Shown here piece after piece: positions 1-13,500 of a stretch of DNA of 64,000 nucleotides (position 1 is its first letter; each line of letters begins with the position of its first letter). The notes under the pieces were generated by a model that worked only from the letters and a program-made list of their open reading frames with translations, was not told the origin of the DNA and did no database searches. Made by a program: the position numbers and the translations under genes. The stretch lies in NCBI GenBank assembly GCA_964057225.1, contig OZ059900.1, positions 20,599,638-20,663,637 of the forward strand. Reading direction: 5' to 3'. This stretch comes from Auanema rhodensis (taxonomy: Eukaryota; Nematoda; Chromadorea; Rhabditida; Rhabditidae).

Positions 1-595
1 AACAATTTTGAGCTAGGTTTCATTGACATTGCAAGAGTTTGAACACATGAAATCGTAAGTCAAAACCTTGTTTACAGCGAAATTTCCAAAAACTGGTTTT
101 CCAGCATAATAAAATATTTCTCATGGGAAAAACTGTGTTTTTGTATTTTTCTAGTGTTCAGCATGTGAAATGCTTCATTTTAGTATGTAACACGCTGAAA
201 TTCGTTGCATTTGACGACTCATATGAACAAAAATCGATTTAATCAATATTAGCCATTAGGGGCGTGCCCTCAGAATATGCTAATTTCCTTAATTTTCTAA
301 CCCCTGTTTTTTTGTCGTGAAAGTGGAACTAGACGTTGTACAAACAATTTTGAGCTAGGTTTCATTGACATTGCATGAGTTTGAACACATGAAATCGTAA
401 GTCAAAACCTTGTTTACAGCGAAATTTCCAAAAACTGGTTTTCCAGCATAATAAAATATTTCTCATGGGAAATACTGTGTTTTTGTATTTTTCTAGTGTT
501 CAGCATGTAAAATGCTTCATTTTAGTATGTAACACGCTGAAATTCGTTGCATTTGACGACTCATATGAACAAAAATCGATTTAATCAATATTAGC

Positions 596-2395
596 CATAA
601 GGGGCGTGCCCTCAGAATATGCTAATTTCCTAAATTTTCTAACCCCTGTTTTTTGTCGTGAAAGTGGAACTAGACGTTGTACGAACAATTTTGAGCTAGG
701 TTTCATTGACATTGCAAGAGTTTGAACACATGAAATCGTAAGTCAAAACCTTGTTTACAGCGAAATTTCCAAAAACTGGTTTTCCAGCATAATAAAATAT
801 TTCTCATGAGAAATACTGTGTTTTTGTATTTTTCTAGTGTTCAGCATGTAAAATGCTTCATTTAAGTATGTAACACGCTGAAATTCGTTGCATTTGACTA
901 CTCATATGAACAAAAATCGATTTAATCAATATTAGCCATAAGGGGCGTGCCCTCAGAATATGCTAATTTCCTTAATTTTCTAACCCCTGTTTTTTTGTCG
1001 TGAAAGTGGAACTAGACGTTGTACAAACAATTTTGAGCTAGGTTTCATTGACATTGCATGAGTTTGAACACATGAAATCGTAAGTCAAAACCTTGTTTAC
1101 AGCGAAATTTCCAAAAACTGGTTTACCAGCATAATAAAATATTTCTCATGAGAAATACTGTGTTTTTGTATTTTTCTAGTGTTCAGCATGTAAAATGCTT
1201 CATTTTAGTATGTAACACGCTGAAATTCGTTGCATTTGACGACTCATACGAACAAAAATCGATTTAATCAATATTAGCCATAAGGGGCGTGCCCTCAGAA
1301 TATGCTAATTTCCTTAATTTTCTAACCCCTGTTTTTTTGTCGTGAAAGTGGAACTAGACGTTGTACAAACAATTTTGAGCTAGGTTTCATTGACATTGCA
1401 TGAGTTTGAACACATGAAATCGTAAGTCAAAACCTTGTTTACAGCGAAATTTCCAAAAACTGGTTTACCAGCATAATAAAATATTTCTCATGAGAAATAC
1501 TGTGTTTTTGTATTTTTCTAGTGTTCAGCATGTAAAATGCTTCATTTTAGTATGTAACACGCTGAAATTCGTTGCATTTGACGACTCATATGAACAAAAA
1601 TCGATTTAATCAATATTAGCCATAAGGGGCGTGCCCTCAGAATATGCTAATTTCCTAAATTTTCTAACCCCTGTTTTTTGTCGTGAAAGTGGAACTAGAC
1701 GTTGTACGAACAATTTTGAGCTAGGTTTCATTGACATTGCAAGAGTTTGAACACATGAAATCGTAAGTCAAAACCTTGTTTACAGCGAAATTTCCAAAAA
1801 CTGGTTTTCCAGCATAATAAAATATTTCTCATGAGAAATACTGTGTTTTTGTATTTTTCTAGTGTTCAGCATGTAAAATGCTTCATTTAAGTATGTAACA
1901 CGCTGAAATTCGTTGCATTTGACTACTCATATGAACAAAAATCGATTTAATCAATATTAGCCATAAGGGGCGTGCCCTCAGAATATGCTAATTTCCTTAA
2001 TTTTCTAACCCCTGTTTTTTTGTCGTGAAAGTGGAACTAGACGTTGTACAAACAATTTTGAGCTAGGTTTCATTGACATTGCATGAGTTTGAACACATGA
2101 AATCGTAAGTCAAAACCTTGTTTACAGCGAAATTTCCAAAAACTGGTTTACCAGCATAATAAAATATTTCTCATGAGAAATACTGTGTTTTTGTATTTTT
2201 CTAGTGTTCAGCATGTAAAATGCTTCATTTTAGTATGTAACACGCTGAAATTCGTTGCATTTGACGACTCATACGAACAAAAATCGATTTAATCAATATT
2301 AGCCATAAGGGGCGTGCCCTCAGAATATGCTAATTTCCTTAATTTTCTAACCCCTGTTTTTTTGTCGTGAAAGTGGAACTAGACGTTGTACAAAC
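596..2395 (+). repeat. Trimeric higher-order repeat, 1025 bp, two tandem units in block A
   Basis: A linked set of variants recurs 1025 bp apart: CCTAAATTTT followed by a six-T run (621 and 1646), TTTAAGTATG (861 and 1886), TTTGACTACTC (near 898 and 1923), GGTTTACC (1125 and 2150) and CATACG (1249 and 2274). The spacing is three 342 bp monomers minus the base lost from the T run. A third linked set appears at about 4039, 4279, 4316, 4540 and 4659. Unit limits are approximate because intervening monomers are nearly identical. Confidence 0.85.
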
Positions 2396-3076
2396 AATTT
2401 TGAGCTAGGTTTCATTGACATTGCATGAGTTTGAACACATGAAATCGTAAGTCAAAACCTTGTTTACAGCGAAATTTCCAAAAACTGGTTTTCCAGCATA
2501 ATAAAATATTTCTCATGGGAAATACTGTGTTTTTGTATTTTTCTAGTGTTCAGCATGTAAAATGCTTCATTTTAGTATGTAACACGCTGAAATTCGTTGC
2601 ATTTGACGACTCATATGAACAAAAATCGATTTAATCAATATTAGCCATAAGGGGCGTGCCCTCAGAATATGCTAATTTCCTTAATTTTCTAACCCCTGTT
2701 TTTTTGTCGTGAAAGTGGAACTAGACGTTGTACGAACAATTTTGAGCTAGGTTTCATTGACATTGCAAGAGTTTGAACACATGAAATCGTAAGTCAAAAC
2801 CTTGTTTACAGCGAAATTTCCAAAAACTGGTTTTCCAGCATAATAAAATATTTCTCATGGGAAAAACTGTGTTTTTGTATTTTTCTAGTGTTCAGCATGT
2901 AAAATGCTTCATTTTAGTATGTAACACGCTGAAATTCGTTGCATTTGACGACTCATATGAACAAAAATCGATTTAATCAATATTAGCCATAAGGGGCGTG
3001 CCCTCAGAATATGCTAATTTCCTTAATTTTCTAACCCCTGTTTTTTTGTCGTGAAAGTGGAACTAGACGTTGTACA

Positions 3077-4732
3077 AACAATTTTGAGCTAGGTTTCATT
3101 GACATTGCAAGAGTTTGAACACATGAAATCGTAAGTCAAAACCTTGTTTACAGCGAAATTTCCAAAAACTGGTTTTCCAGCATAATAAAATATTTCTCAT
3201 GGGAAAAACTGTGTTTTTGTATTTTTCTAGTGTTCAGCATGTGAAATGCTTCATTTTAGTATGTAACACGCTGAAATTCGTTGCATTTGACGACTCATAT
3301 GAACAAAAATCGATTTAATCAATATTAGCCATTAGGGGCGTGCCCTCAGAATATGCTAATTTCCTTAATTTTCTAACCCCTGTTTTTTTGTCGTGAAAGT
3401 GGAACTAGACGTTGTACAAACAATTTTGAGCTAGGTTTCATTGACATTGCATGAGTTTGAACACATGAAATCGTAAGTCAAAACCTTGTTTACAGCGAAA
3501 TTTCCAAAAACTGGTTTTCCAGCATAATAAAATATTTCTCATGGGAAATACTGTGTTTTTGTATTTTTCTAGTGTTCAGCATGTAAAATGCTTCATTTTA
3601 GTATGTAACACGCTGAAATTCGTTGCATTTGACGACTCATATGAACAAAAATCGATTTAATCAATATTAGCCATAAGGGGCGTGCCCTCAGAATATGCTA
3701 ATTTCCTTAATTTTCTAACCCCTGTTTTTTTGTCGTGAAAGTGGAACTAGACGTTGTACAAACAATTTTGAGCTAGGTTTCATTGACATTGCATGAGTTT
3801 GAACACATGAAATCGTAAGTCAAAACCTTGTTTACAGCGAAATTTCCAAAAACTGGTTTTCCAGCATAATAAAATATTTCTCATGGGAAATACTGTGTTT
3901 TTGTATTTTTCTAGTGTTCAGCATGTAAAATGCTTCATTTTAGTATGTAACACGCTGAAATTCGTTGCATTTGACGACTCATATGAACAAAAATCGATTT
4001 AATCAATATTAGCCATAAGGGGCGTGCCCTCAGAATATGCTAATTTCCTAAATTTTCTAACCCCTGTTTTTTGTCGTGAAAGTGGAACTAGACGTTGTAC
4101 GAACAATTTTGAGCTAGGTTTCATTGACATTGCAAGAGTTTGAACACATGAAATCGTAAGTCAAAACCTTGTTTACAGCGAAATTTCCAAAAACTGGTTT
4201 TCCAGCATAATAAAATATTTCTCATGAGAAATACTGTGTTTTTGTATTTTTCTAGTGTTCAGCATGTAAAATGCTTCATTTAAGTATGTAACACGCTGAA
4301 ATTCGTTGCATTTGACTACTCATATGAACAAAAATCGATTTAATCAATATTAGCCATAAGGGGCGTGCCCTCAGAATATGCTAATTTCCTTAATTTTCTA
4401 ACCCCTGTTTTTTTGTCGTGAAAGTGGAACTAGACGTTGTACAAACAATTTTGAGCTAGGTTTCATTGACATTGCATGAGTTTGAACACATGAAATCGTA
4501 AGTCAAAACCTTGTTTACAGCGAAATTTCCAAAAACTGGTTTACCAGCATAATAAAATATTTCTCATGAGAAATACTGTGTTTTTGTATTTTTCTAGTGT
4601 TCAGCATGTAAAATGCTTCATTTTAGTATGTAACACGCTGAAATTCGTTGCATTTGACGACTCATACGAACAAAAATCGATTTAATCAATATTAGCCATA
4701 AGGGGCGTGCCCTCAGAATATGCTAATTTCCT
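3077..4732 (+). repeat. Segmental copy of 1-1313 with one extra monomer
   Basis: Base 3077 corresponds to base 1: both begin a monomer with GCAAGAG, GGGAAAAACTG, CATGTGAAATG and GCCATTAGG (offset 3076, nine monomers less two bases). From about base 600 of the first copy onward the matching offset becomes 3418 (621 to 4039, 861 to 4279, 1241 to 4659). One monomer was therefore gained in this copy or lost in the other. The copy runs into the inversion junction. Confidence 0.8.
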
Positions 4733-4746
4733 AAAATTTCCTAGTT
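4727..4746. other. Tail-to-tail inversion junction, blocks A and B
   Basis: Plus-orientation sequence runs through GCTAATTTCCTAAA, then within a few bases becomes minus-orientation sequence starting CTAGTTCCACTTTCACGAC at 4741. The normal continuation (TTTTCTAACCCC) is absent. Plus-strand TTTTCTA and minus-strand GTCTAG share CTA at the switch, so a short microhomology is possible. The breakpoints differ in monomer phase by a few tens of bases, so the arms form an inverted repeat with a short unpaired centre. Confidence 0.93.
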
Positions 4747-5085
4747 CCACTTTCACGACAAAAAAACAGGGGTTAGAAAATTAAGGAAATTAGCATATTC
4801 TGAGGGCACGCCCCTTATGGCTAATATTGATTAAATCGATTTTTGTTCATATGAGTCGTCAAATGCAACGAATTTCAGCGTGTTACATACTAAAATGAAA
4901 TATTTTACATGCTGAACACTAAAAAAATACAAAAACACAGTTTTTCCCATGAGAAATATTTTATTATGCTGGAAAACCAGTTTTTGGAAATTTCGCTGTA
5001 AACAAGGTTTTGACTTACGATTTCATGTGTTCAAACTCTTGCAATGTCAATGAAACCTAGCTCAAAATTGTTCGTACAACGTCTA
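4741..5085 (-). repeat. First inverted monomer, block-A type
   Basis: Read in plus orientation, this copy has GCAAGAG (5036 region) together with CATGGGAAAAACTG (4935 region) and TACGAAC. That combination is found in the block-A monomer at about 2731-3072. It also has private changes, including AAATATTTCATTTTAG in place of AAATGCTTCATTTTAG and a longer T run before AGTGTTC. Carrying block-A variants directly beyond the junction supports a local inversion rather than random joining of distant arrays. Confidence 0.7.
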
Positions 5086-6073
5086 GTTCCACTTTCACGA
5101 CAAAAAAACAGGGGTTAGAAAGTTTAGGAAATTAGCATATTCTGAGGGCACGCCCCTTATGGCTAATATTGATTAAATCGATTTTTGTTCATATGAGTCG
5201 TCAAATGCAACGAATTTCAGCGTGTTACATACTAAAATGAATTATTTTACATGCTGAACACTAGAAAAATACAAAAACACAGTATTTCCCATGAGAAAAA
5301 TTTTATTATGCTGGAAAACCAGTTTTTGGAAATTTCGCTGTAAACAAGGTTTTGACTTACGATTTCATGTGTTCAAACTCATGCAATGTCAATGAAACCT
5401 AGCTCAAAATTGTTTGTACAACGTCTAGTTCCACTTTCACGACAAAAAAACAGGGGTTAGAAAATTAAGGAAATTAGCATATTCTGAGGGCACGCCCCTT
5501 ATGGCTAATATTGATTAAATCGATTTTTGTTCATATGAGTCGTCAAATGCAACGAATTTCAGCGTGTTACATACTAAAATGAAGCATTTTACATGCTGAA
5601 CACTAGAAAAATACAAAAACACAGTATTTCCCATGAGAAATATTTTATTATGCTTGAAAACCAGTTTTTGGAAATTTCGCTGTAAACAAGGTTTTGACTT
5701 ACGATTTCATATGTTCAAACTCATGCAATGTCAATGAAACCTAGCTCAAAATTGTTTGTACAACGTCTAGTTCCACTTTCACGACAAAAAAACAGGGGTT
5801 AGAAAGTTTGGGAAATTAGCATATTCTGAGGGCACGCCCCTTATGGCTAATATTGATTAAATCGATTTTTGTTCATATGAGTCGTCAAATGCAACGAATT
5901 TCAGCGTGTTACATACTAAAATGAAGCATTTTACATGCTGAACACTAAAAAATACAAAAACACAGTTTTTCCCATGAGAAATATTTTATTATGCTGGAAA
6001 ACCAGTTTTTGGAAATTTCGCTGTAAACAAGGTTTTGACATACGATTTCATGTGTTCAAACTCATGCAATGTC

Positions 6074-6394
6074 AATGAAACCTAGCTCAAAATTGTTCGT
6101 ACAACGTCTAGTTCCACTTTCACGACAAAAAAACAGGGGTTAGAAAATTAAGGATATTAGCATATTCTGAGGGCACGCCCCTTATGGCTAATATTGATTA
6201 AATCGATTTTTGTTCATATGAGTAGTCAAATGCAACGAATTTCAGCGTGTTACATACTAAAATGAAGCATTTTACATGCTGAACACTAAAAAAATACAAA
6301 AACACAGTTTTTCCCATGAGAAATATTTTATTATTACGATTTCATGTGTTCAAACTCATGCAATGTCAATGAAACCTAGCTCAAAATTGTTCCT
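6074..6394 (-). repeat. Monomer with a private 48 bp internal deletion
   Basis: At about 6333 the sequence passes from AAATATTTTATTA directly to TTACGATTTC. The normal 48 bp between them, which include the CTGG/CCAG hairpin and the GTAAACAAGG segment, are missing. A repeated TTA flanks the deletion, consistent with a small slippage or microhomology event. I saw this deletion once only, so it has not been amplified. It also creates the longest plus-strand open frame in the window (6276-6494, 72 codons), which is an accident of the deletion. Confidence 0.9.
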
Positions 6395-7739
6395 ACAACG
6401 TCTAGTTCCACTTTCACGACAAAAAACAGGGGTTAGAAAATTAAGGAAATTAGCATATTCTGAGGGCACGCCCCTTATGGCTAATATTGATTAAATCGAT
6501 TTTTGTTCATATGAGTCGTCAAATGCAACGAATTTCAGCGTGTTACATACTAAAATGAAGCATTTTACATGCTGAACACTAGAAAAATACGAAAACACAG
6601 TTTTTCCCATGAGAAATATTTTATTATGCTGGAAAACCAGTTTTTGGATATTTCGCTGTAAACAAGGTTTTGACTTACGATTTCATGTGTTCAAACTCAT
6701 GCAATGTCAATGAAACCTAGCTCAAAATTGTTTGTACAACGTCTAGTTCCACTTTCACGACAAAAAAACAGGGGTTAGAAAATTAAGGAAATTAGCATAT
6801 TCTGAGGGCACGCCCCTTATGGCTAATATTGATTAAATCGATTTTTGTTCATATGAGTAGTCAAATGCAACGAATTTCAGCGTGTTACATACTAAAATGA
6901 AGCATTTCACATGCTGAACACTAGAAAAATACAAAAACACAGTATTTCCCATGAGAAATATTTTATTATGCTGGAAAACCAGTTTTTGGAAATTTCGCTG
7001 TAAACAAGGTTTGACTTACGATTTCATGTGTTCAAACTCATGCAATGTCAATGAAACCTAGCTCAAAATTGTTCGTACAACGTCTAGTTCCACTTTCACG
7101 ACAAAAAAACAGGGGTTAGAAAATTTAGTAAATTAGCATATTCTGAGGGCACGCCCCTTATGGCTAATATTGATTAAATCGATTTTTGTTCATATGAGTC
7201 GTCAAATGCAACGAATTTCAGCGTGTTACATACTAAAATGAAGTATTTTACATGCTGAACACTAGAAAAATACAAAAACACAGTATTTCCCATGAGAAAT
7301 ATTTTATTATGCTGGAAAACCAGTTTTTGGACATTTCGCTGTAAACAAGGTTTTGACTTACGATTTCATGTGTTCAAACTCATGCAATGTCAATGAAACC
7401 TAGCTCAAAATTGTTCCTACAACGTCTAGTTCCACTTTCACGACAAAAAACAGGGGTTAGAAAATTAAGGAAATTAGCATATTCTGAGGGCACGCCCCTT
7501 ATGGCTAATATTGATTAAATCGATTTTTGTTCATATGAGTCGTCAAATGCAACGAATTTCAGCGTGTTACATACTAAAATGAAGCATTTTACATGCTGAA
7601 CATTAGAAAAATACAAAAACACAGTTTTTCCCATGAGAAATATTTTATTATGCTGGAAAACCAGTTTTTGGAAATTTCGCTGTAAACAAGGTTTTGACTT
7701 ACGATTTCATGTGTTCAAACTCATGCAATGTCAATGAAA

Positions 7740-10700
7740 CCTAGCTCAAAATTGTTCCTACAACGTCTAGTTCCACTTTCACGACAAAAAACAGGGGTTA
7801 GAAAATTAAGGAAATTAGCATATTCTGAGGGCACGCCCCTTATGGCTAATATTGATTAAATCGATTTTTGTTCATATGAGTCGTCAAATGCAACGAATTT
7901 CAGCGTGTTACATACTTAAATGAAGCATTTTACATGCTGAACACTAGAAAAATACAAAAACACAGTATTTCTCATGAGAAATATTTTATTATGCTGGAAA
8001 ACCAGTTTTTGGAAATTTCGCTGTAAACAAGGTTTTCACTTACGATTTCATGTGTTCAAACTCATGCAATGTCAATGAAACCTAGCTCAAAATTTTTTGT
8101 ACAACGTCTAGTTCCACTTTCACGACAAAAAAACAGGGGTTAGAAAATTAAGGAAATTAGCATATTCTGAGGGCACGCCCCTTATGGCTAATATTGATTA
8201 AATCGATTTTTGTTCATATGAGTAGTCAAATGCAACGAATTTCAGCGTGTTACATACTAAAATGAAGCATTTCACATGCTGAACACTAGAAAAATACAAA
8301 AACACAGTATTTCCCATGAGAAATATTTTATTATGCTGGAAAACCAGTTTTTGGAAATTTCGCTGTAAACAAGGTTTTGACTTACGATTTCATGTGTTCA
8401 AACTCATGCAATGTCAATGAAACCTAGCTCAAAATTGTTTGTACAACGTCTAGTTCCACTTTCACGACAAAAAAACAGGGGTTAGAAAATTAAGGAAATT
8501 AGCATATTCTGAGGGCACGCCCCTTATGGCTAATATTGATTTAAACGATTTTTGTTCATATGAGTCGTCAAATGCAACGAATTTCAGCGTGTTACATACT
8601 AAAATGAAGCATTTTACATGCTGAACACTAGAAAAATACAAAAACACAGTATTTCTCATGAGAAATATTTTATTATGCTGGAAAACCAGTTTTTGGAATT
8701 TTCGCTGTAAACAAGGTTTGACTTACGATTTCATGTGTTCAAACTCATGCAATGTCAATGAAACCTAGCTCAAAATTGTTCGTACAACGTCTAGTTCCAC
8801 TTTCACGACAAAAAAACAGGGGTTAGAAAATTTAGGAAATTAGCATATTCTGAGGGCACGCCCCTTATGGCTAATATTGATTAAATCGATTTTTGTTCAT
8901 ATGAGTCGTCAAATGCAACGAATTTCAGCGTGTTACATACTAAAATGAAGTATTTTACATGCTGAACACTAGAAAAATACAAAAACACAGTATTTCTCAT
9001 GAGAAATATTTTATTATGCTGGAAAACCAGTTTTTGGAAATTTCGCTGTAAACAAGGTTTTGACTTACGATTTCATGTGTTCAAACTCAGGCAATGTCAA
9101 TGAAACCTAGCTCAAAATTGTTCCTACAACGTCTAGTTCCACTTTCACGACAAAAAACAGGGGTTAGAAAATTAAGGAAATTAGCATATTCTGAGGGCAC
9201 GCCCCTTATGGCTAATATTGATTAAATCGATTTTTGTTCATATGAGTCGTCAAATGCAACGAATTTCAGCGTGTTACATACTAAAATGAAGCATTTTACA
9301 TGCGGAACACTAGAAAAATACAAAAACACAGTATTTCCCATGAGAAATATTTTATTATGCTGGAAAACCAGTTTTTGGAAATTTCGCTGTAAACAAGGTT
9401 TTGACTTACGATTTCATGTGTTCAAACTCATGCAATGTCAATGAAACCTAGCTCAAAATTGTTTGTACAACGTCTAGTTCCACTTTCACGACAAAAAAAC
9501 AGGGGTTAGAAAATTAAGGAAATTAGCATATTCTGAGGGCACGCCCCTTATGGCTAATATTGATTAAATCGATTTTTGTTCATATGAGTAGTCAAATGCA
9601 ACGAATTTCAGCGTGTTACATACTAAAATGAAGCATTTCACATGCTGAACACTAGAAAAATACAAAAACACAGTATTTCCCATGAGAAATATTTTATTAT
9701 GCTGGAAAACCAGTTTTTGGAAATTTCGCTGTAAACAAGGTTTGACTTACGATTTCATGTGTTCAAACTCATGCAATGTCAATGAAACCTAGCTCAAAAT
9801 TGTTCGTACAACGTCTAGTTCCACTTTCACGACAAAAAAACAGGGGTTAGAAAATTTAGGAAATTAGCATATTCTGAGGGCACGCCCCTTATGGCTAATA
9901 TTGATTAAATCGATTTTTGTTCATATGAGTCGTCAAATGCAACGAATTTCAGCGTGTTACATACTAAAATGAAGCATTTTACATGCTGAACACTAGAAAA
10001 ATACTAAAACACAGTTTTTCCCATGAGAAATATTTTATTATGCTGGAAAACCAGTTTTTGGAAATTTCGCTGTAAACAAGGTTTTGACTTACGATTTCAT
10101 GTGTTCAAACTCATGCAATGTCAATGAAACCTAGCTCAAAATTGTTCGTACAACGTCTAGTTCCACTTTCACGACAAAAAAACAGGGGTTAGAAAATTTA
10201 GGAAATTAGCATATTCTGAGGGCACGCCCCTTATGGCTAATATTGATTAAATCGATTTTTGTTCATATGAGTCGTCAAATGAAACGAATTTCAGCGTGTT
10301 ACATACTAAAATGAAGTATTTTACATGCTGAACATTAGAAAAATACAAAAACACAGTTTTTCCCATGAGAAATATTTTATTATGCTGGAAAACCAGTTTT
10401 TGGAAATTTCGCTGTAAACAAGGTTTTGACTTACGATTTCATGTGTTCAAACTCATGCAATGTCAATGAAACCTAGCTCAAAATTGTTCCTACAACGTCT
10501 AGTTCCACTTTCACGACAAAAAACAGGGGTTAGAAAATTAAGGAAATTAGCATATTCTGAGGGCACGCCCCTTATGGCTAATATTGATTAAATCGATTTT
10601 TGTTCATATGAGTCGTCAAATGCAACGAATTTCAGCGTGTTACATACTTAAATGAAGCATTTTACATGCTGAACACTAGAAAAATACAAAAACACAGTAT

Positions 10701-13500
10701 TTCTCATGAGAAATATTTTATTATGCTGGAAAACCAGTTTTTGGAAATTTCGCTGTAAACAAGGTTTTCACTTACGATTTCATGTGTTCAAACTCATGCA
10801 ATGTCAATGAAACCTAGCTCAAAATTTTTTGTACAACGTCTAGTTCCACTTTCACGACAAAAAAACAGGGGTTAGAAAATTAAGGAAATTAGCATATTCT
10901 GAGGGCACGCCCCTTATGGCTAATATTGATTAAATCGATTTTTGTTCATATGAGTAGTCAAATGCAACGAATTTCAGCGTGTTACATACTAAAATGAAGC
11001 ATTTCACATGCTGAACACTAGAAAAATACAAAAACACAGTATTTCCCATGAGAAATATTTTATTATGCTGGAAAACCAGTTTTTGGAAATTTCGCTGTAA
11101 ACAAGGTTTTGACTTACGATTTCATGTGTTCAAACTCATGCAATGTCAATGAAACCTAGCTCAAAATTGTTTGTACAACGTCTAGTTCCACTTTCACGAC
11201 AAACAAACAGGGGTTAGAAAATTAAGGAAATTAGCATATTCTGAGGGCACGCCCCTTATGGCTAATATTGATTTAAACGATTTTTGTTCATATGAGTCGT
11301 CAAATGCAACGAATTTCAGCGTGTTACATACTAAAATGAAGCATTTTACATGCTGAACACTAGAAAAATACAAAAACACAGTATTTCTCATGAGAAATAT
11401 TTTATTATGCTGGAAAACCAGTTTTTGGAATTTTCGCTGTAAACGAGGTTTTGACTTACGATTTCATGTGTTCAAACTCATGCAATGTCAATGAAACCTA
11501 GCTCAAAATTGTTTGTACAACGTCTAGTTCCACTTTCACGACAAAAAAACAGGGGTTAGAAAATTAAGGAAATTAGCATATTCTGAGGGCACGCCCCTTA
11601 TGGCTAATATTGATTAAATCGATTTTTGTTCATATGAGTCGTCAAATGCAACGAATTTCAGCGTGTTACATACTTAAATGAAGCATTTTACATGCTGAAC
11701 ACTAGAAAAATACAAAAACACAGTATTTCCCATGAGAAATATTTTATTATGCTGGAAAACCAGTTTTTGGAAATTTCGCTGTAAACAAGGTTTGACTTAC
11801 GATTTCATGTGTTCAAACTCATGCAATGTCAATGAAACCTAGCTCAAAATTGTTCGTACAACGTCTAGTTCCACTTTCACGACAAAAAAACAGGGGTTAG
11901 AAAATTTAGTAAATTAGCATATTCTGAGGGCACGCCCCTCATGGCTAATATTGATTAAATCGATTTTTGTTCATATGAGTCGTCAAATGCAACGAATTTC
12001 AGCGTGTTACATACTAAAATGAAGTATTTTACATGCTGAACACTGGAAAAATACAAAAACACAGTATTTCCCATGAGAAATATTTTATTATGCTGGAAAA
12101 CCAGTTTTTGGACATTTCGCTGTAAACAAGGTTTTGACTTACGATTTCATGTGTTCAAACTCATGCAATGTCAATGAAACCTAGCTCAAAATTGTTCCTA
12201 CAACGTCTAGTTCCACTTTCACGACAAAAAACAGGGGTTAGAAAATTAAGGAAATTAGCATATTCTGAGGGCACGCCCCTTATGGCTAATATTGATTAAA
12301 TCGATTTTTGTTCATATGAGTCGTCAAATGCAACGAATTTCAGCGTGTTACATACTAAAATGAAGCATTTTACATGCTGAACATTAGAAAAATACAAAAA
12401 CACAGTTTTTCCCATGAGAAATATTTTATTATGCTGGAAAACCAGTTTTTGGAAATTTCGCTGTAAACAAGGTTTTGACTTACGATTTCATGTGTTCAAA
12501 CTCATGCAATGTCAATGAAACCTAGCTCAAAATTGTTCCTACAACGTCTAGTTCCACTTTCACGACAAAAAACAGGGGTTAGAAAATTAAGGAAATTAGC
12601 ATATTCTGAGGGCACGCCCCTTATGGCTAATATTGATTAAATCGATTTTTGTTCATATGAGTCGTCAAATGCAACGAATTTCAGCGTGTTACATACTTAA
12701 ATGAAGCATTTTACATGCTGAACACTAGAAAAATACAAAAACACAGTATTTCTCATGAGAAATATTTTATTATGCTGGAAAACCAGTTTTTGGAAATTTC
12801 GCTGTAAACAAGGTTTTCACTTACGATTTCATGTGTTCAAACTCATGCAATGTCAATGAAACCTAGCTCAAAATTTTTTGTACAACGTCTAGTTCCACTT
12901 TCACGACAAAAAAACAGGGGTTAGAAAATTAAGGAAATTAGCATATTCTGAGGGCACGCCCCTTATGGCTAATATTGATTAAATCGATTTTTGTTCATAT
13001 GAGTAGTCAAATGCAACGAATTTCAGCGTGTTACATACTAAAATGAAGCATTTCACATGCTGAACACTAGAAAAATACAAAAACACAGTATTTCCCATGA
13101 GAAATATTTTATTATGCTGGAAAACCAGTTTTTGGAAATTTCGCTGTAAACAAGGTTTTGACTTACGATTTCATGTGTTCAAACTCATGCAATGTCAATG
13201 AAACCTAGCTCAAAATTGTTTGTACAACGTCTAGTTCCACTTTCACGACAAAAAAACAGGGGTTAGAAAATTAAGGAAATTAGCATATTCTGAGGGCACG
13301 CCCCTTATGGCTAATATTGATTTAAACGATTTTTGTTCATATGAGTCGTCAAATGCAACGAATTTCAGCGTGTTACATACTAAAATGAAGCATTTTACAT
13401 GCTGAACACTAGAAAAATACAAAAACACAGTATTTCTCATGAGAAATATTTTATTATGCTGGAAAACCAGTTTTTGGAATTTTCGCTGTAAACAAGGTTT
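7740..13500 (-). repeat. Higher-order repeat block with 2732 and 2049 bp spacings
   Basis: Linked variants recur at offsets of 2732 bp (eight monomers) and then 2049 bp (six monomers). CATACTTAAATG is at 7911, 10643 and 12692, GGTTTTCACTTACG at 8031, 10763 and 12812, and the TTTAAACG monomer starts at 8462, 11194 and 13243. The shorter second interval implies loss or gain of two monomers between otherwise parallel segments. Unit ends cannot be fixed exactly from variants alone. Confidence 0.82.
8650..8667. repeat. Perfect 18 bp palindrome in the monomer
   Basis: TATTTCTCATGAGAAATA is its own reverse complement. It is perfect in monomers with CTCATGAG at the centre, which are common in block A and much of block B up to about 37 kb. 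It is imperfect in monomers with CCCATGAG, CCCACGAG or CAAATGAG. In subfamily Y I found only imperfect centres. Confidence 0.9.

Larger units (their letters stand above)
1..4738 (+). repeat. Satellite block A, plus orientation, about 14 monomers
   Basis: About fourteen monomers in plus orientation; the array continues off the left edge. Block-typical variants include GTACAAACAA in place of GTACGAACAA, GCAAGAG in place of GCATGAG, GGTTTACCAGC (for example 1125, 2150, 4540) and CTCATACGAAC (1249, 2274, 4665). GCCATTAGG occurs only near 250 and 3329. Many copies carry the CTCATGAG form of the palindrome centre. The variants it shares with block B show that A belongs to the heterogeneous subfamily X. 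Confidence 0.95.

Noticed and set aside
6276-6494. Plus-strand open frame of 72 codons
   Set aside because: It exists only because a private 48 bp deletion in one monomer joins two frames. It spans a monomer boundary and has no sign of coding selection.
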